DNA of 15,403 nucleotides, taken from NCBI GenBank assembly GCA_023250255.1, contig JAHFBB010000004.1, positions 1 through 15,403 on the forward strand. Reading direction: 5' to 3'. The stretch comes from Chloroflexota bacterium. GTDB taxonomy: Bacteria; Chloroflexota; Limnocylindria; QHBO01. The notes below the pieces were generated by a model. The model did no database searches and was not told the DNA's origin. It saw nothing but the letters and a program-made list of their open reading frames with translations. Made by a program: the position numbers and the translations under genes. Positions 6,226-14,163 of the stretch are shown in pieces (position 1 is the first letter of the stretch; every line of letters starts with the position of its first letter).

Positions 6226-7577
6226 TGCCACTCAACCCGAATCGTCCAACTCCCGGTCAGCCGCGCGAGTACCACTTTCCGCCGTTCAGCCATCGCACGC
6301 TCGACAACGGACTGACCGTCTGGGCCGTGCCGCTGCCCGGGCGAGCCGTGGTCAGCGTGAGCCTGGTCGTCGATGGCGGCGCCGCGACCGAAACCGAGGC
6401 CCAGGGTGGAGTCGCGGCCCTGGCGGCCCAATCGCTGGTCACCGGTACCCAGCGCCTGGATGCGAACGATTTCGCCATCGCCAGCGAGCGACTGGGTATC
6501 GAGATCGGGGCGGATTCCGCCTGGGACAGCGCCCGTGCCGGATTCAGCGCTCTCGGCGCACGGCTCGAGGAAGGCCTGGGGCTGCTGGGCGAAATGGTCC
6601 GCCAGCCGCGATTCGATGACGAGGAGTTCACCCGGCTGCGCGAGGAGCGGCTGGCGGACATCATGCAGGCTCGCTCCGAACCGGGCCGACTGGCCGATGA
6701 GCAGTACCTCGCCCAGTTGTTCGGCTCCGATTCCCCCTACGGGCGACTATCAGCAGGCACCCCGGAGACGGTCGAGCCGCTCACCGTTTCCGACGCGCGC
6801 GCGCACCACGCGCGGACCTGGGGACCGGCTGGCGGCCACCTGGTGCTCGCCGGACCCGTCGAAATCGAGCGAGCCTTCCGCCTGGCCGAGAAGGAGTTTG
6901 GGAGTTGGACCGGCGGTGGCGCCGGTCATCGGTCGTTTGCCGTCGAGCGTGAACCTCGTCGGCGGGTCGTGCTCTACGACCGACCGGGATCGGTCCAGTC
7001 GGAGATCCGGGTCGGTGAGATCGGGATTGCCCGAACCGATCCGAATTACTTCCCGGCGGTGGTGATGGCCGGCGTGCTGGGCGGAACGTTCAGCAGCCGC
7101 CTGAACCAGAGGTTGCGCGAGGAACTCGGCTATACCTACGGCGCCCGGGCCGGATTCGATCCGCGCCGTTCGCGCGGACCAATGGTCTCGCGGGCCGCCG
7201 TCCAGACCGAGGTCAGCGCCGCGTCGGTAACCGAGCTGCTGGCGGTCCTCGAAGGCATGCGCGCGGCACCCCCCGCGGATGGTGAACTGGCCGACGTCCG
7301 CGACTACATGGTCGGTGTCTTCCCGCTGCGCTTCGAGACAACCGGCGGCGTGGCCGGCGCCATCGAGCCCATCGCGGTGTACGAACTGGCCACCGACTGG
7401 TGGGCGACCTACCGCGACCGAATCGAAAGCGTCACGCCCGAGCACGTCCATGACTCGGCGCGCGAACTGATCCATCCCGACAGCGCGCTCATCCTGCTGG
7501 TTGGCGACGCGGCCACCGTCGAACCAGCGTTGGTCGAAGCTGGCCTCGGACCGATCGAGGTCATCAGCGCCGACTGA
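6225..7577 (+). CDS. M16 family peptidase-like protein, non-catalytic partner subunit
   Basis: A 450-residue M16 homologue. Where the zinc motif should be it has GGVAALAAQ (residues 61-69), so His and Glu ligands are absent and it cannot be an active peptidase by itself. It retains the complementary feature, the LREELGYTYGA segment at 297-307 with Arg298 and Tyr303/Tyr305. In two-subunit M16B enzymes this binds the substrate backbone in the partner's active site. Translation is coupled to the upstream subunit (overlap TGATG, with GAGG repeats at 6211-6220 as Shine-Dalgarno). The 3' end overlaps the convergent J-domain gene by 14 bases. The obvious reading is a heterodimer analogous to mitochondrial processing peptidase with roles split between subunits. 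Confidence 0.9.
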   Translation: MPLNPNRPTPGQPREYHFPPFSHRTLDNGLTVWAVPLPGRAVVSVSLVVDGGAATETEAQGGVAALAAQSLVTGTQRLDANDFAIASERLGIEIGADSAWDSARAGFSALGARLEEGLGLLGEMVRQPRFDDEEFTRLREERLADIMQARSEPGRLADEQYLAQLFGSDSPYGRLSAGTPETVEPLTVSDARAHHARTWGPAGGHLVLAGPVEIERAFRLAEKEFGSWTGGGAGHRSFAVEREPRRRVVLYDRPGSVQSEIRVGEIGIARTDPNYFPAVVMAGVLGGTFSSRLNQRLREELGYTYGARAGFDPRRSRGPMVSRAAVQTEVSAASVTELLAVLEGMRAAPPADGELADVRDYMVGVFPLRFETTGGVAGAIEPIAVYELATDWWATYRDRIESVTPEHVHDSARELIHPDSALILLVGDAATVEPALVEAGLGPIEVISAD

Positions 7578-8706
7578 CGCTGCCGGCCCGTGCTCGGGCG
7601 CGTGCCAACCGCCGCCGCGCGGCGCCGATTCGGACCAGCGGATCGGACCGGATTCGCGACCGATCCAACGCCTCCGGATGCGCCCCTCGGGCAATCGCCG
7701 CCAGCAGGTCTGAGGCGCGTTCGAGTTGCCCGTCCTCGGTGAGCAGCTGCACGAGGCCGTACCACCGTCCCGGCTCGTTGGGCGCCTCATCTGCCGCTCG
7801 CTCGATGAGCGCCCGCGCCAGGTCCAGGCTGCCGGCTCGCCGGTGAGCGGTGATGGCCGCTCGCAAGTCTGCCCAGCTGGGCGTCTGGCCATTCGCCTCC
7901 AGGGCGTTCAGCAGCATTTCGGCGTTTTCCGCGCGGACCGCCGGCGGACCGTAGCGCACTGATTGGTCGCGGAAGGCATTCAGCAGGGTCCGCTGCAGCC
8001 GGACGACCTGGCGATGAGCCGCGGATCCGGGTGGCCAGCGATCCGCAACCATGCCCAGGAAGACGACGCCCCGGAGGGGCTGACCAACCACCAGGTAGGC
8101 GTCGGTCAACTCGGCGGCAATAACCATGTCGAGCGAGGTGTCGAGTTCGCCCAGGCGCTCGAGTGATCCGATCCAATCATCGAGGCGGTTGCGCTCGCGA
8201 TACCACCCTGCCGCGAACCGCAGCCAGTAGCGTTCGGAGTGGCGGCGCCAGTCCTCGCCGTCGATGTAGTGCTCCACGATCCAGCGGTGGTATACGTCGG
8301 GACCGCGCAGGAAGATGTCAGCGGGAACCCGAAATCCCTCGACGCTGCGCCACGCCGGCTGATGCCACGGGCTTGCCGGTTCGGGCTCGGGACGCGGCCG
8401 CCGAGGCGCCCGGCGCGGAGCTGTTTCCCCCGGTTGGAGCGGCCAGGCCACCGTTGACGCCATGCCGGCAGCTAGAGTCCGGTCGTAGGCCATCCGTCGG
8501 CCCGCATCGCGCAGTTCTGCCCAGGCACGATTGAGGGCCGCCGTCCGCAGGGTCGCAACCGGATCGTTCGTCTGGCGGTCGGGATGATGACGAAGGACGG
8601 CCTGGCGGAACGCGGACCGCAGGTCCGCCAGCGATGACCCGGGCGCGGCGCCCAGGACGGCGTAGTAGTCCAGGTCAACCGTTGCGGCCGGCGGGGAGCT
8701 GCCCAT
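7564..8706 (-). CDS. J-domain protein with helical C-terminal region
   Basis: A 380-residue protein. Residues 12-78 form a J domain with the HPD motif at 41-43 preceded by a basic helix (FRQAVLRHH), which in known DnaJ-family proteins stimulates DnaK ATP hydrolysis. There is no Gly/Phe region, no cysteine-rich zinc centre and no classical DnaJ C-terminal domain, so this is a class III (DnaJC-like) co-chaperone, not DnaJ itself. A Pro/Arg-rich linker (about 90-113) leads to an all-helical region from about 140, with a Trp/Tyr-rich section and then Ala/Leu/Arg-rich helix pairs at 270-350 that look like degenerate TPR repeats. The ATG at 8704-8706 has TAGACT 7 bases upstream. It is divergent from cyanophycinase across 55 bases and convergent with the M16 pair. 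The client protein is unknown. Confidence 0.8.
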   Translation of the reverse strand: MGSSPPAATVDLDYYAVLGAAPGSSLADLRSAFRQAVLRHHPDRQTNDPVATLRTAALNRAWAELRDAGRRMAYDRTLAAGMASTVAWPLQPGETAPRRAPRRPRPEPEPASPWHQPAWRSVEGFRVPADIFLRGPDVYHRWIVEHYIDGEDWRRHSERYWLRFAAGWYRERNRLDDWIGSLERLGELDTSLDMVIAAELTDAYLVVGQPLRGVVFLGMVADRWPPGSAAHRQVVRLQRTLLNAFRDQSVRYGPPAVRAENAEMLLNALEANGQTPSWADLRAAITAHRRAGSLDLARALIERAADEAPNEPGRWYGLVQLLTEDGQLERASDLLAAIARGAHPEALDRSRIRSDPLVRIGAARRRLARARARAGSVSRR

Positions 8707-8713
8707 CCGATCG

Positions 8714-8719
8714 AGTCTA
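8714..8719 (-). promoter_or_regulatory. Putative -10 box for the J-domain gene
   Basis: TAGACT on the minus strand ends 7 bases before the ATG at 8706. The following bases (CGATCG) match those after the clpX box. A leaderless transcript is predicted. No Shine-Dalgarno is seen. Confidence 0.5.
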
Positions 8720-8746
8720 GGGCGGTTCGACGGGGTGCGCCCTTGT

Positions 8747-8752
8747 TATGCT
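8747..8752 (+). promoter_or_regulatory. Putative -10 box for cyanophycinase
   Basis: TATGCT ends 9 bases before the ATG at 8762. A poor -35 candidate, TTCGAC at 8726-8731, has a 15-base spacer. The only Shine-Dalgarno-like GAGG (8755-8758) is 3 bases from the ATG, too close to function well, which favours a leaderless start. Confidence 0.5.
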
Positions 8753-8761
8753 CCGAGGCGC

Positions 8762-9751
8762 ATGCCGCCCACCACCACGCCCACAGCGGTCCGCGCCGGC
8801 GCCCTCATGCTGATCGGTGGCGCCGAGGACAAGGTCCGCGGCCGCCAGATTTTGGCCCGCTTCGTTAGCCTGGCGGGCGGGACCGACGCGCGGATCGTGG
8901 TCATCGGTACGGCCTCCTCGCTGGGCGACGAAGCGACCGACCTGTATCGCTCCCTGTTCACCCAGCTCGGGGCGGCCGAGGTGACCGGCGTCCGTCCACT
9001 TCGGCGCGAGGAGGCCAACGACCCCGCCCTGGTCGGCCTGGTCGAGGCCGCCACCGGCGTGTTCATGACCGGCGGCAACCAGCTGCGTCTGTCGAGCGTT
9101 ATCGGTGGAACGAAACTTGGCCGGGCGCTCACCGACCGCCACCGTCATGGGGCGGTCATCGCCGGCACGAGTGCCGGCGCATCGGCCATTGCCACCCACA
9201 TGGTCGCTTTCGGTGCCGGTGGCGCGACACCCAAGCAGCGGATGACCCAACTGAGCGCGGGACTGGGATTGCTCCCCGGGGTGGTGGTGGACCAGCATTT
9301 CGACCAGCGCAACCGGATCGGACGTCTGCTTGCGCTGGTTGCCCAGTCCCCCGCCCTGCTGGGCATTGGTCTCGACGAGGACACCGCCGCGGTCGTCAGC
9401 CCCAATGGGGTCATGGAGGTCATCGGCCGCGGGTCGGTGACGGTGCTCGACCCCGCGCGCATTCAGACCGATGCCTACGAAGTGAAGCGCTATCGCCCGA
9501 TCATGATCAGTGGGGTCGTGTTGCACTCGCTGCCCTCTGGGTATCGGTTCGATCTGCGCAAGCGCCAGCTCCTCACCCCCCTGCGTTCGGTCTCGTCGAC
9601 CGACCGCGAATTGCGCGCAACCCAGGTTGCCTCCGAGCGCACGCGCAAGCTCATCAGGCGGATCGCGGCCGAAGGCGCCGATGACACCGCTCCAGCGCGC
9701 TCCGCGCGACGAGCCCGCCATTCCCAGCCGCTCGAGGAAGCCAGCGAGTGA
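8762..9751 (+). CDS. cphB: Cyanophycinase (S81 family serine exopeptidase)
   Basis: Cyanophycinase cleaves the storage polymer multi-L-arginyl-poly-L-aspartate into beta-Asp-Arg dipeptides. The 329-residue product has the family landmarks: LIGGAEDK at 17-24, VFMTGGNQ at 100-107, and the nucleophile elbow GTSAGAS at 135-141 with Ser137. His179 is in DQHFDQRNR and Glu206 in GLDEDTA. Ser-to-His and Ser-to-Glu distances of 42 and 69 residues equal those recalled for the Synechocystis triad (Ser132, His174, Glu201). A basic tail of about 40 residues extends beyond the catalytic domain. No signal peptide is visible, so the enzyme is intracellular. The frame is open from a GTG at 8735, but the ATG at 8762 fits the family N-terminus and the -10 box. 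Its stop overlaps the cphA start, so breakdown and synthesis are encoded in one transcript. Confidence 0.93.
   Translation: MPPTTTPTAVRAGALMLIGGAEDKVRGRQILARFVSLAGGTDARIVVIGTASSLGDEATDLYRSLFTQLGAAEVTGVRPLRREEANDPALVGLVEAATGVFMTGGNQLRLSSVIGGTKLGRALTDRHRHGAVIAGTSAGASAIATHMVAFGAGGATPKQRMTQLSAGLGLLPGVVVDQHFDQRNRIGRLLALVAQSPALLGIGLDEDTAAVVSPNGVMEVIGRGSVTVLDPARIQTDAYEVKRYRPIMISGVVLHSLPSGYRFDLRKRQLLTPLRSVSSTDRELRATQVASERTRKLIRRIAAEGADDTAPARSARRARHSQPLEEASE
9735..9751 (+). promoter_or_regulatory. Shine-Dalgarno and GTGA stop-start overlap coupling cphB to cphA
   Basis: AGGAAG at 9735-9740 sits 7 bases before the GTG at 9748. The GTG overlaps the cphB stop TGA at 9749-9751. This fixes the cphA start and indicates translational coupling. 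Confidence 0.75.
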
Positions 9752-12558
9752 CGGCCTCGGCCCGTCGCCAGAAGGCAGTGCGCGCGAAAGGTCCGGCGCG
9801 GCCAACGGCCGGCGGCCCGCACGGGACCCTGCGGATCACCGATACCCGCGTGTACCGCGGGCCGAATTACTGGAGCTACGAGCCGACGATCAAGTTGATC
9901 GTCTCCCTCGGCGAACTCGAGGAGTGGCCGACGAACCGGATCCCGGGGTTCGCCGATGCCCTGCTGGCGGTCGTCCCGGGCATTGGCCAGCACTCCTGTG
10001 GGACGGGTCGGGTGGGCGGCTTCGCCGACAGGCTGCGCGAGGGCACCTGGCTCGGCCACGTGGCCGAACACGTCGCCCTTCAGCTCCAGCGCGATGCCGG
10101 GACCGAGGTTGGCCGGGGCAAGACCCGCTCGACGGGTGAGCCCGGCATGTACCACGTCGTCTATTCCTACGCAGAGGAGTCGGTCGGGCTCGCTGCGGGG
10201 CGATTGGCGGTTCGGCTGGTTAACCACCTGGTCGAAGCCGAGGCCGATTTCGACCTCGCTGGCGCATTCGAACAACTGGTCCTGCTGGCCGAACGGGCGG
10301 CTTTCGGCCCGTCCACCCAGGCCATCCTCGACGAGGCTGCCCTGCGGGACATTCCCTTCATCCGGATGAACGATGGCTCGCTCGTCCAGCTCGGCCACGG
10401 CATCTACCAGAAGCGCATCCGGGCCACCATGACCAGCCACACCAGCGCGCTCGGGGTCGACATCGCCCAGGACAAGAAACTCACCAACCGGCTGCTGGCG
10501 GCGACCGGCCTACCCGTGCCGGTGTCGGACGTCGTGCGCACGGCAGACGAGGCGGTCGATGTGGCGACCCGGATTGGGTACCCGGTCGCCGTCAAGCCGC
10601 TGGACGGCAACCACGGCCGCGGGGTGATCCTCAACCTGCCGGACGCCGGCAGCGTGCGGGCCGCCTATGACCTCGCCCGCGCCGAATCGAGATTCGGCGG
10701 GGTGCTGGTGGAATCGTTCCTGGTGGGCAACGACTACCGCTGCCTGGTCATCGGCGGAGTCCTGCAGGCGGTGGCCCAGCGCGTGCCGGCACACGTGGAC
10801 GGGGATGGCAAACACTCGGTCGCCGACCTGGTCGAGATCACCAACAACGATCCGCGGCGCGGCATCGGTCACGAAAAGGTCCTCACCCGGATCAAGGTGG
10901 ATGACGAATCGATCCTGTACGCCCACGAGCAGGGTTATGGGCTGACCGATGTCCCGAAGGCGGGCGAGCGCGTCTTTCTGAAGCGCACCGGCAACATGAG
11001 CACCGGTGGGATCAGCATCGACCGGACCGAGGAGATCCATCCCGATAACGCCGAGATCGCCGAGCAGGCGGCCAAGGTGGTTGGCCTGGACATTGCCGGT
11101 ATCGACTTCATCTGCCCCGACATCGGCTCACCCGTTCGCGAAACCGGCGGCGGGATCGTGGAAGTCAATGCCGCTCCGGGATTCCGGATGCACACCCACC
11201 CAACCGAAGGCGAGAGCCAGTACGTGGCCAAGCCGGTCATCGACCTGTTGTTCGCACCCGGCACGCCGTCGCGCATCCCGATCATCGCGGTGACCGGCAC
11301 GAACGGAAAGACGACGACCGCGCGAATGATCGCCCACATTTTGAAAGGAATGGGTCGCAAGGTCGGCATGACCAGCACCGACGGCATCTACGTGGACGGC
11401 CGACCGATCCGACGCGGGGACATGAGCGGTCCCAAGTCGGCCTCGATGGTCCTCCAGAACCCACTGGTCGATACCGCCGTCTTCGAAGTCGCTCGTGGAG
11501 GCATCCTCCGCGAGGGCCTCGGCTATCAGCGCAACGACGTGGCGGTTGTGCTCAACGTGGCCTCCGACCACCTCGGCCTGGGCGGGATCACCTCGCTCCG
11601 CCAGTTGGCGGCCGTGAAACAGGTCATCGTCGAGGCGGTTCCGCGTGATGGCACGGCCGTCCTGAATGCAGACGATCCGCTGGTGGCGAAGATGGCCGGG
11701 CATTGCTCGGGATCGGTCATCTATTTCGGTCTCGATCCCGACAGCGAGGTGCTCCGCCGCCAGGCGAGTCGCGGTCGCCGATCGGTGACCGTCGAGTCGG
11801 GCAGCAACGGCGAGATGATCGTTCTGCGCCACGGGCGCAAGAGCATGCCGCTGGTGTGGACCCACCTGCTGCCCTCGACCTTTGAAGGTCGCGCTCGGAT
11901 GAACGTCGCCAACGCTCTCGCCGCGGCAGCTGCTGCCTGGGCTGCCGGTGCCCATCTCCACGACATTCGCCAGGGCCTGCGCACGTTCACGACCTCGTAC
12001 TACATGGCCCCCGGACGGCTGAACCTGTTCGAACTGAATGGTTTCCGGGTGATCGTGGACTATGCCCACAACCCGCATGCCCTCGAAGCATTGGGGACGT
12101 TCGTGGATGCCCTGGCCGAGCCGTCGGCCGGCGGATCCCTGCCGGTGGTGACGGGCCGTCGGATCGCCGTGGTCGCCACCGCCGGCGACCGGCGGGATCG
12201 CGATATCGACGAACTGGGTCGCGTGGCAGCCCGCCATTTCGATCACATCATCGTCCGCGAGGACGCCAACCCCCGTGGCCGCGAGCGCGGGGCGACCGGA
12301 GCGGTGCTGGAAGCCGGCATCCGCGCGGCAATGGCGGACGGTGCGCGCTGCCAGGTCGTTGAAACGGTCCTTGACGAGCTCGACGCCACCCGCCACGCGC
12401 TGGAGTTGGGGAGGGCCGGCGACCTGGTCGTGCTCTGTGTCGACCACGCCAATGAGGTCTGGAAGGAGCTCCAGCGGCGCGAGCACGGTTCGGCGACACC
12501 AGCGGCCTCGTCCGGCGGCGACAACCTCAGCGACCTGGTGATGGACGAGGAGTTCTAG
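9748..12558 (+). CDS. cphA: Cyanophycin synthetase CphA
   Basis: CphA builds cyanophycin from ATP, Asp and Arg. The 936-residue product has all three known parts. The N-terminal domain (about 27-165) contains TRVYRGPNYW at 33-42 and a metallopeptidase-like HVAEH at 104-108, the reported primer-generating hydrolase site. An ATP-grasp domain (about 225-505) follows, with AVKPLDGNHGRGV at 281-293, LVESFLVGNDYR at 320-331 and VEVNAAPG at 471-478; it adds Asp to the backbone. Last is a Mur-ligase-like domain (about 508-910) with the P-loop GTNGKTT at 517-523, ARGGILREGLGY at 582-593, SDHLG at 606-610 and DYAHNPHA at 771-778; it adds Arg to the Asp side chain. Short low-complexity extensions lie at both ends. 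It starts with GTG and overlaps cphB by four bases. Its stop codon shares the sequence CTAG with the stop of the convergent paralogue. It appears complete and functional. Confidence 0.96.
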   Translation: MTASARRQKAVRAKGPARPTAGGPHGTLRITDTRVYRGPNYWSYEPTIKLIVSLGELEEWPTNRIPGFADALLAVVPGIGQHSCGTGRVGGFADRLREGTWLGHVAEHVALQLQRDAGTEVGRGKTRSTGEPGMYHVVYSYAEESVGLAAGRLAVRLVNHLVEAEADFDLAGAFEQLVLLAERAAFGPSTQAILDEAALRDIPFIRMNDGSLVQLGHGIYQKRIRATMTSHTSALGVDIAQDKKLTNRLLAATGLPVPVSDVVRTADEAVDVATRIGYPVAVKPLDGNHGRGVILNLPDAGSVRAAYDLARAESRFGGVLVESFLVGNDYRCLVIGGVLQAVAQRVPAHVDGDGKHSVADLVEITNNDPRRGIGHEKVLTRIKVDDESILYAHEQGYGLTDVPKAGERVFLKRTGNMSTGGISIDRTEEIHPDNAEIAEQAAKVVGLDIAGIDFICPDIGSPVRETGGGIVEVNAAPGFRMHTHPTEGESQYVAKPVIDLLFAPGTPSRIPIIAVTGTNGKTTTARMIAHILKGMGRKVGMTSTDGIYVDGRPIRRGDMSGPKSASMVLQNPLVDTAVFEVARGGILREGLGYQRNDVAVVLNVASDHLGLGGITSLRQLAAVKQVIVEAVPRDGTAVLNADDPLVAKMAGHCSGSVIYFGLDPDSEVLRRQASRGRRSVTVESGSNGEMIVLRHGRKSMPLVWTHLLPSTFEGRARMNVANALAAAAAAWAAGAHLHDIRQGLRTFTTSYYMAPGRLNLFELNGFRVIVDYAHNPHALEALGTFVDALAEPSAGGSLPVVTGRRIAVVATAGDRRDRDIDELGRVAARHFDHIIVREDANPRGRERGATGAVLEAGIRAAMADGARCQVVETVLDELDATRHALELGRAGDLVVLCVDHANEVWKELQRREHGSATPAASSGGDNLSDLVMDEEF

Positions 12559-14150
12559 CTCGCCGGAGACAGGTGGTCGGGGCTGAGCGGCTTGAAATCA
12601 TGCGCCTCCAGCCAGGCGAAAATCTCCGCCCGCTCGACGTGGCTCATGACCGCCACCACGTCCCCGGCCTCGGCTCGCTCGACCAGCGCGCGGAGAGCGC
12701 CCAACTCGGTCGCCAGCGCGTTGATCGGGCCCCGGTAGCCACCGGTTCGCGCGCCGTCGCGGAAGATCGCGTTCATCTGCGCCACCGACCGACCGCGGAG
12801 GTAGTGACGCTTTTCGCAGATGACCAGATCGTCGGTCCGGGCACCGGCCAGGGCGCCCATCCGCCGGAGAATGTCATCGGTTCGGTCGCCGGCGGTGCCA
12901 AGCGCCAGGCGAAGCTTCCCGGTCGGGGCTGTCAACGAGCGTGCGACCTCGAGCAGGCCGGCAAGTCCAGCCTCGTTGTGGGCGAAGTCCACCAGCACCC
13001 GAACGCCCTTCCGCTCGAACAGGTTCAGGCGCCCCGGGTTGGATGCGGTGTCCTGGCCGAAGCTGCGCAGGCCGGCGCGAATATGGCGGATCGAAATGCC
13101 GAGCGCGTCCGCTGCTGCCGCCGCCGCCAGCGCGTTGGCCACGTTGTAGCGGCTGAGGCCGCCAACCGTCACAGGCAAACTCGCCGCCCGCGCGAGCCGG
13201 AGCGCTGGTTCACCCGCTCGGAGCAGGACGAGCCATCCCCGATCGAGCACCGCCGCCCGGTCCCCGCGAGCGAGAGCCGCTCGAATGGCCTGTCCGTCGG
13301 GCTCCATGCTGAACGGGTACCAGTGGGCCGCCGTCTGCCGACGCATGGCCCACACCCGTTGGTCATCCGCGTTGAGCACGGCCCAGCCGGATCGACGGCT
13401 TACCCGCACCACGGCGGCCTTCACCTCAGCCAGCTCGTCGAGCGTGTCGATGCCCTGCAGGCCGAGGTGATCCGCGCTGACGTTGGTCACGACCGACACG
13501 TCGTTGTGGGCATAGCCGATGCCCCGCAAAAGGATGCCGCCGCGCGCTGTCTCCAACACTGCGAGGTCGATGCCCGGCTCCGCCAGCACCCGACCCGCCC
13601 CACCGAACCCGGTCCAGTCCCCCGCCTCGACGAGCACTCCGCGCAGGTAGATGCCGTCCGAATTCGTCATCCCCACCGTCTGCCCAGCCACCGTGGCGAT
13701 ATGCGCCAGCAGGCGGGTGGTGGTCGTCTTGCCGTTCGTGCCGGTGATCCCGACCACCGGGATCCGCGGTCGAGCAACGTCGGGCAGGGGCCCCTCCGCC
13801 ACCGCCTGCAACGCCTGTTCCTCGCGGCGTTCGCGCCCGGTGCCCATGGCAATCCGCGCTGCCGCCATGGCAATCGATTGCGAAATGGTTCGCCTCCGCC
13901 AGGGGAACGCCACTGCCACCCGCCGGCCGTCCACCGATGGACGGGCCGTCACCCGGGGTTCGGGCATGCCCAGGGCGAGGTGGAGTCGCTGAACCGCCTC
14001 GCCCGCCTCGCGGCCGACCGCTTCCACCGCCGCCGGTTCGCCACCGAATTCGAGCTTGATGGCGGGTCGGGTGAAGAAGCGATTTGCCCCGTCCAACACG
14101 CGAACCTCGAGCAGTTCCACGGCTGGCTCAGCGGCGGGCGTCGGTGGCAT
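12555..14150 (-). CDS. CphA paralogue lacking the ATP-grasp domain (CphA-like Mur ligase)
   Basis: A 531-residue protein clearly related to the Mur-ligase part of CphA: P-loop GTNGKTT at 137-143, MTNSDGIYLRG at 161-171, ARGGILLRGIGY at 202-213, SADHLG at 225-230, NVANALAAAAAADALG at 336-351, GRLNLFE at 373-379 and DFAHNEAG at 388-395. Residues 14-104 resemble the CphA N-terminal domain (VRVLDGANRFFTRPAIKLEF matches the TRVYRGPNYW region). However, the metal site HVAEH is replaced by Thr88-Ile-Ser-Gln91-Ser92 in an alignment by eye. The whole ATP-grasp domain, about 380 residues, is missing between residues 104 and 130. It is therefore predicted to be an ATP-dependent amide ligase that cannot elongate a polyaspartate backbone. 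It is convergent with cphA and divergent from an M20 peptidase, sharing a bidirectional -10 element with it. It differs from CphA2, which keeps its ATP-grasp domain. Substrate unknown; an isoaspartyl-type ligation of Arg or another amino acid is the best guess. Confidence 0.85.
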   Translation of the reverse strand: MPPTPAAEPAVELLEVRVLDGANRFFTRPAIKLEFGGEPAAVEAVGREAGEAVQRLHLALGMPEPRVTARPSVDGRRVAVAFPWRRRTISQSIAMAAARIAMGTGRERREEQALQAVAEGPLPDVARPRIPVVGITGTNGKTTTTRLLAHIATVAGQTVGMTNSDGIYLRGVLVEAGDWTGFGGAGRVLAEPGIDLAVLETARGGILLRGIGYAHNDVSVVTNVSADHLGLQGIDTLDELAEVKAAVVRVSRRSGWAVLNADDQRVWAMRRQTAAHWYPFSMEPDGQAIRAALARGDRAAVLDRGWLVLLRAGEPALRLARAASLPVTVGGLSRYNVANALAAAAAADALGISIRHIRAGLRSFGQDTASNPGRLNLFERKGVRVLVDFAHNEAGLAGLLEVARSLTAPTGKLRLALGTAGDRTDDILRRMGALAGARTDDLVICEKRHYLRGRSVAQMNAIFRDGARTGGYRGPINALATELGALRALVERAEAGDVVAVMSHVERAEIFAWLEAHDFKPLSPDHLSPAS

Positions 14151-14155
14151 ACGCC

Positions 14156-14163
14156 AGTATAGT
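14156..14163. promoter_or_regulatory. Symmetric bidirectional -10 element between the CphA paralogue and M20 peptidase
   Basis: The octamer AGTATAGT reads TATAGT on the plus strand (14158-14163, ending 8 bases before the M20 ATG at 14172). On the minus strand it reads TATACT (14161-14156, ending 5 bases before the ATG at 14150). Only 21 bases separate the two start codons, so both mRNAs must be leaderless or nearly so. The two polymerase sites overlap, implying mutually exclusive firing. No good -35 hexamers are seen; they would have to lie inside the opposite coding regions. Confidence 0.55.

Noticed and set aside
8735..8761. An upstream GTG start for cyanophycinase
   Set aside because: It would overlap the -10 box TATGCT and add nine residues not typical of the family. 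The ATG at 8762 is better.
8717..9805. Long minus-strand frame opposite cyanophycinase
   Set aside because: The plus strand carries the complete S81 triad with family spacing. The minus-strand translation has low-complexity composition.
11128..12486. Long minus-strand frame opposite the cphA Mur-ligase part
   Set aside because: Shadow of cphA; no start context and no motif.
12573..14162. A 529-codon open frame on the plus strand opposite the CphA-like ligase
   Set aside because: It is the antisense shadow of a gene with clear Mur-ligase motifs. Its protein is His/Arg/Gln-rich with no recognisable motif, as expected from GC-rich third-position bias.
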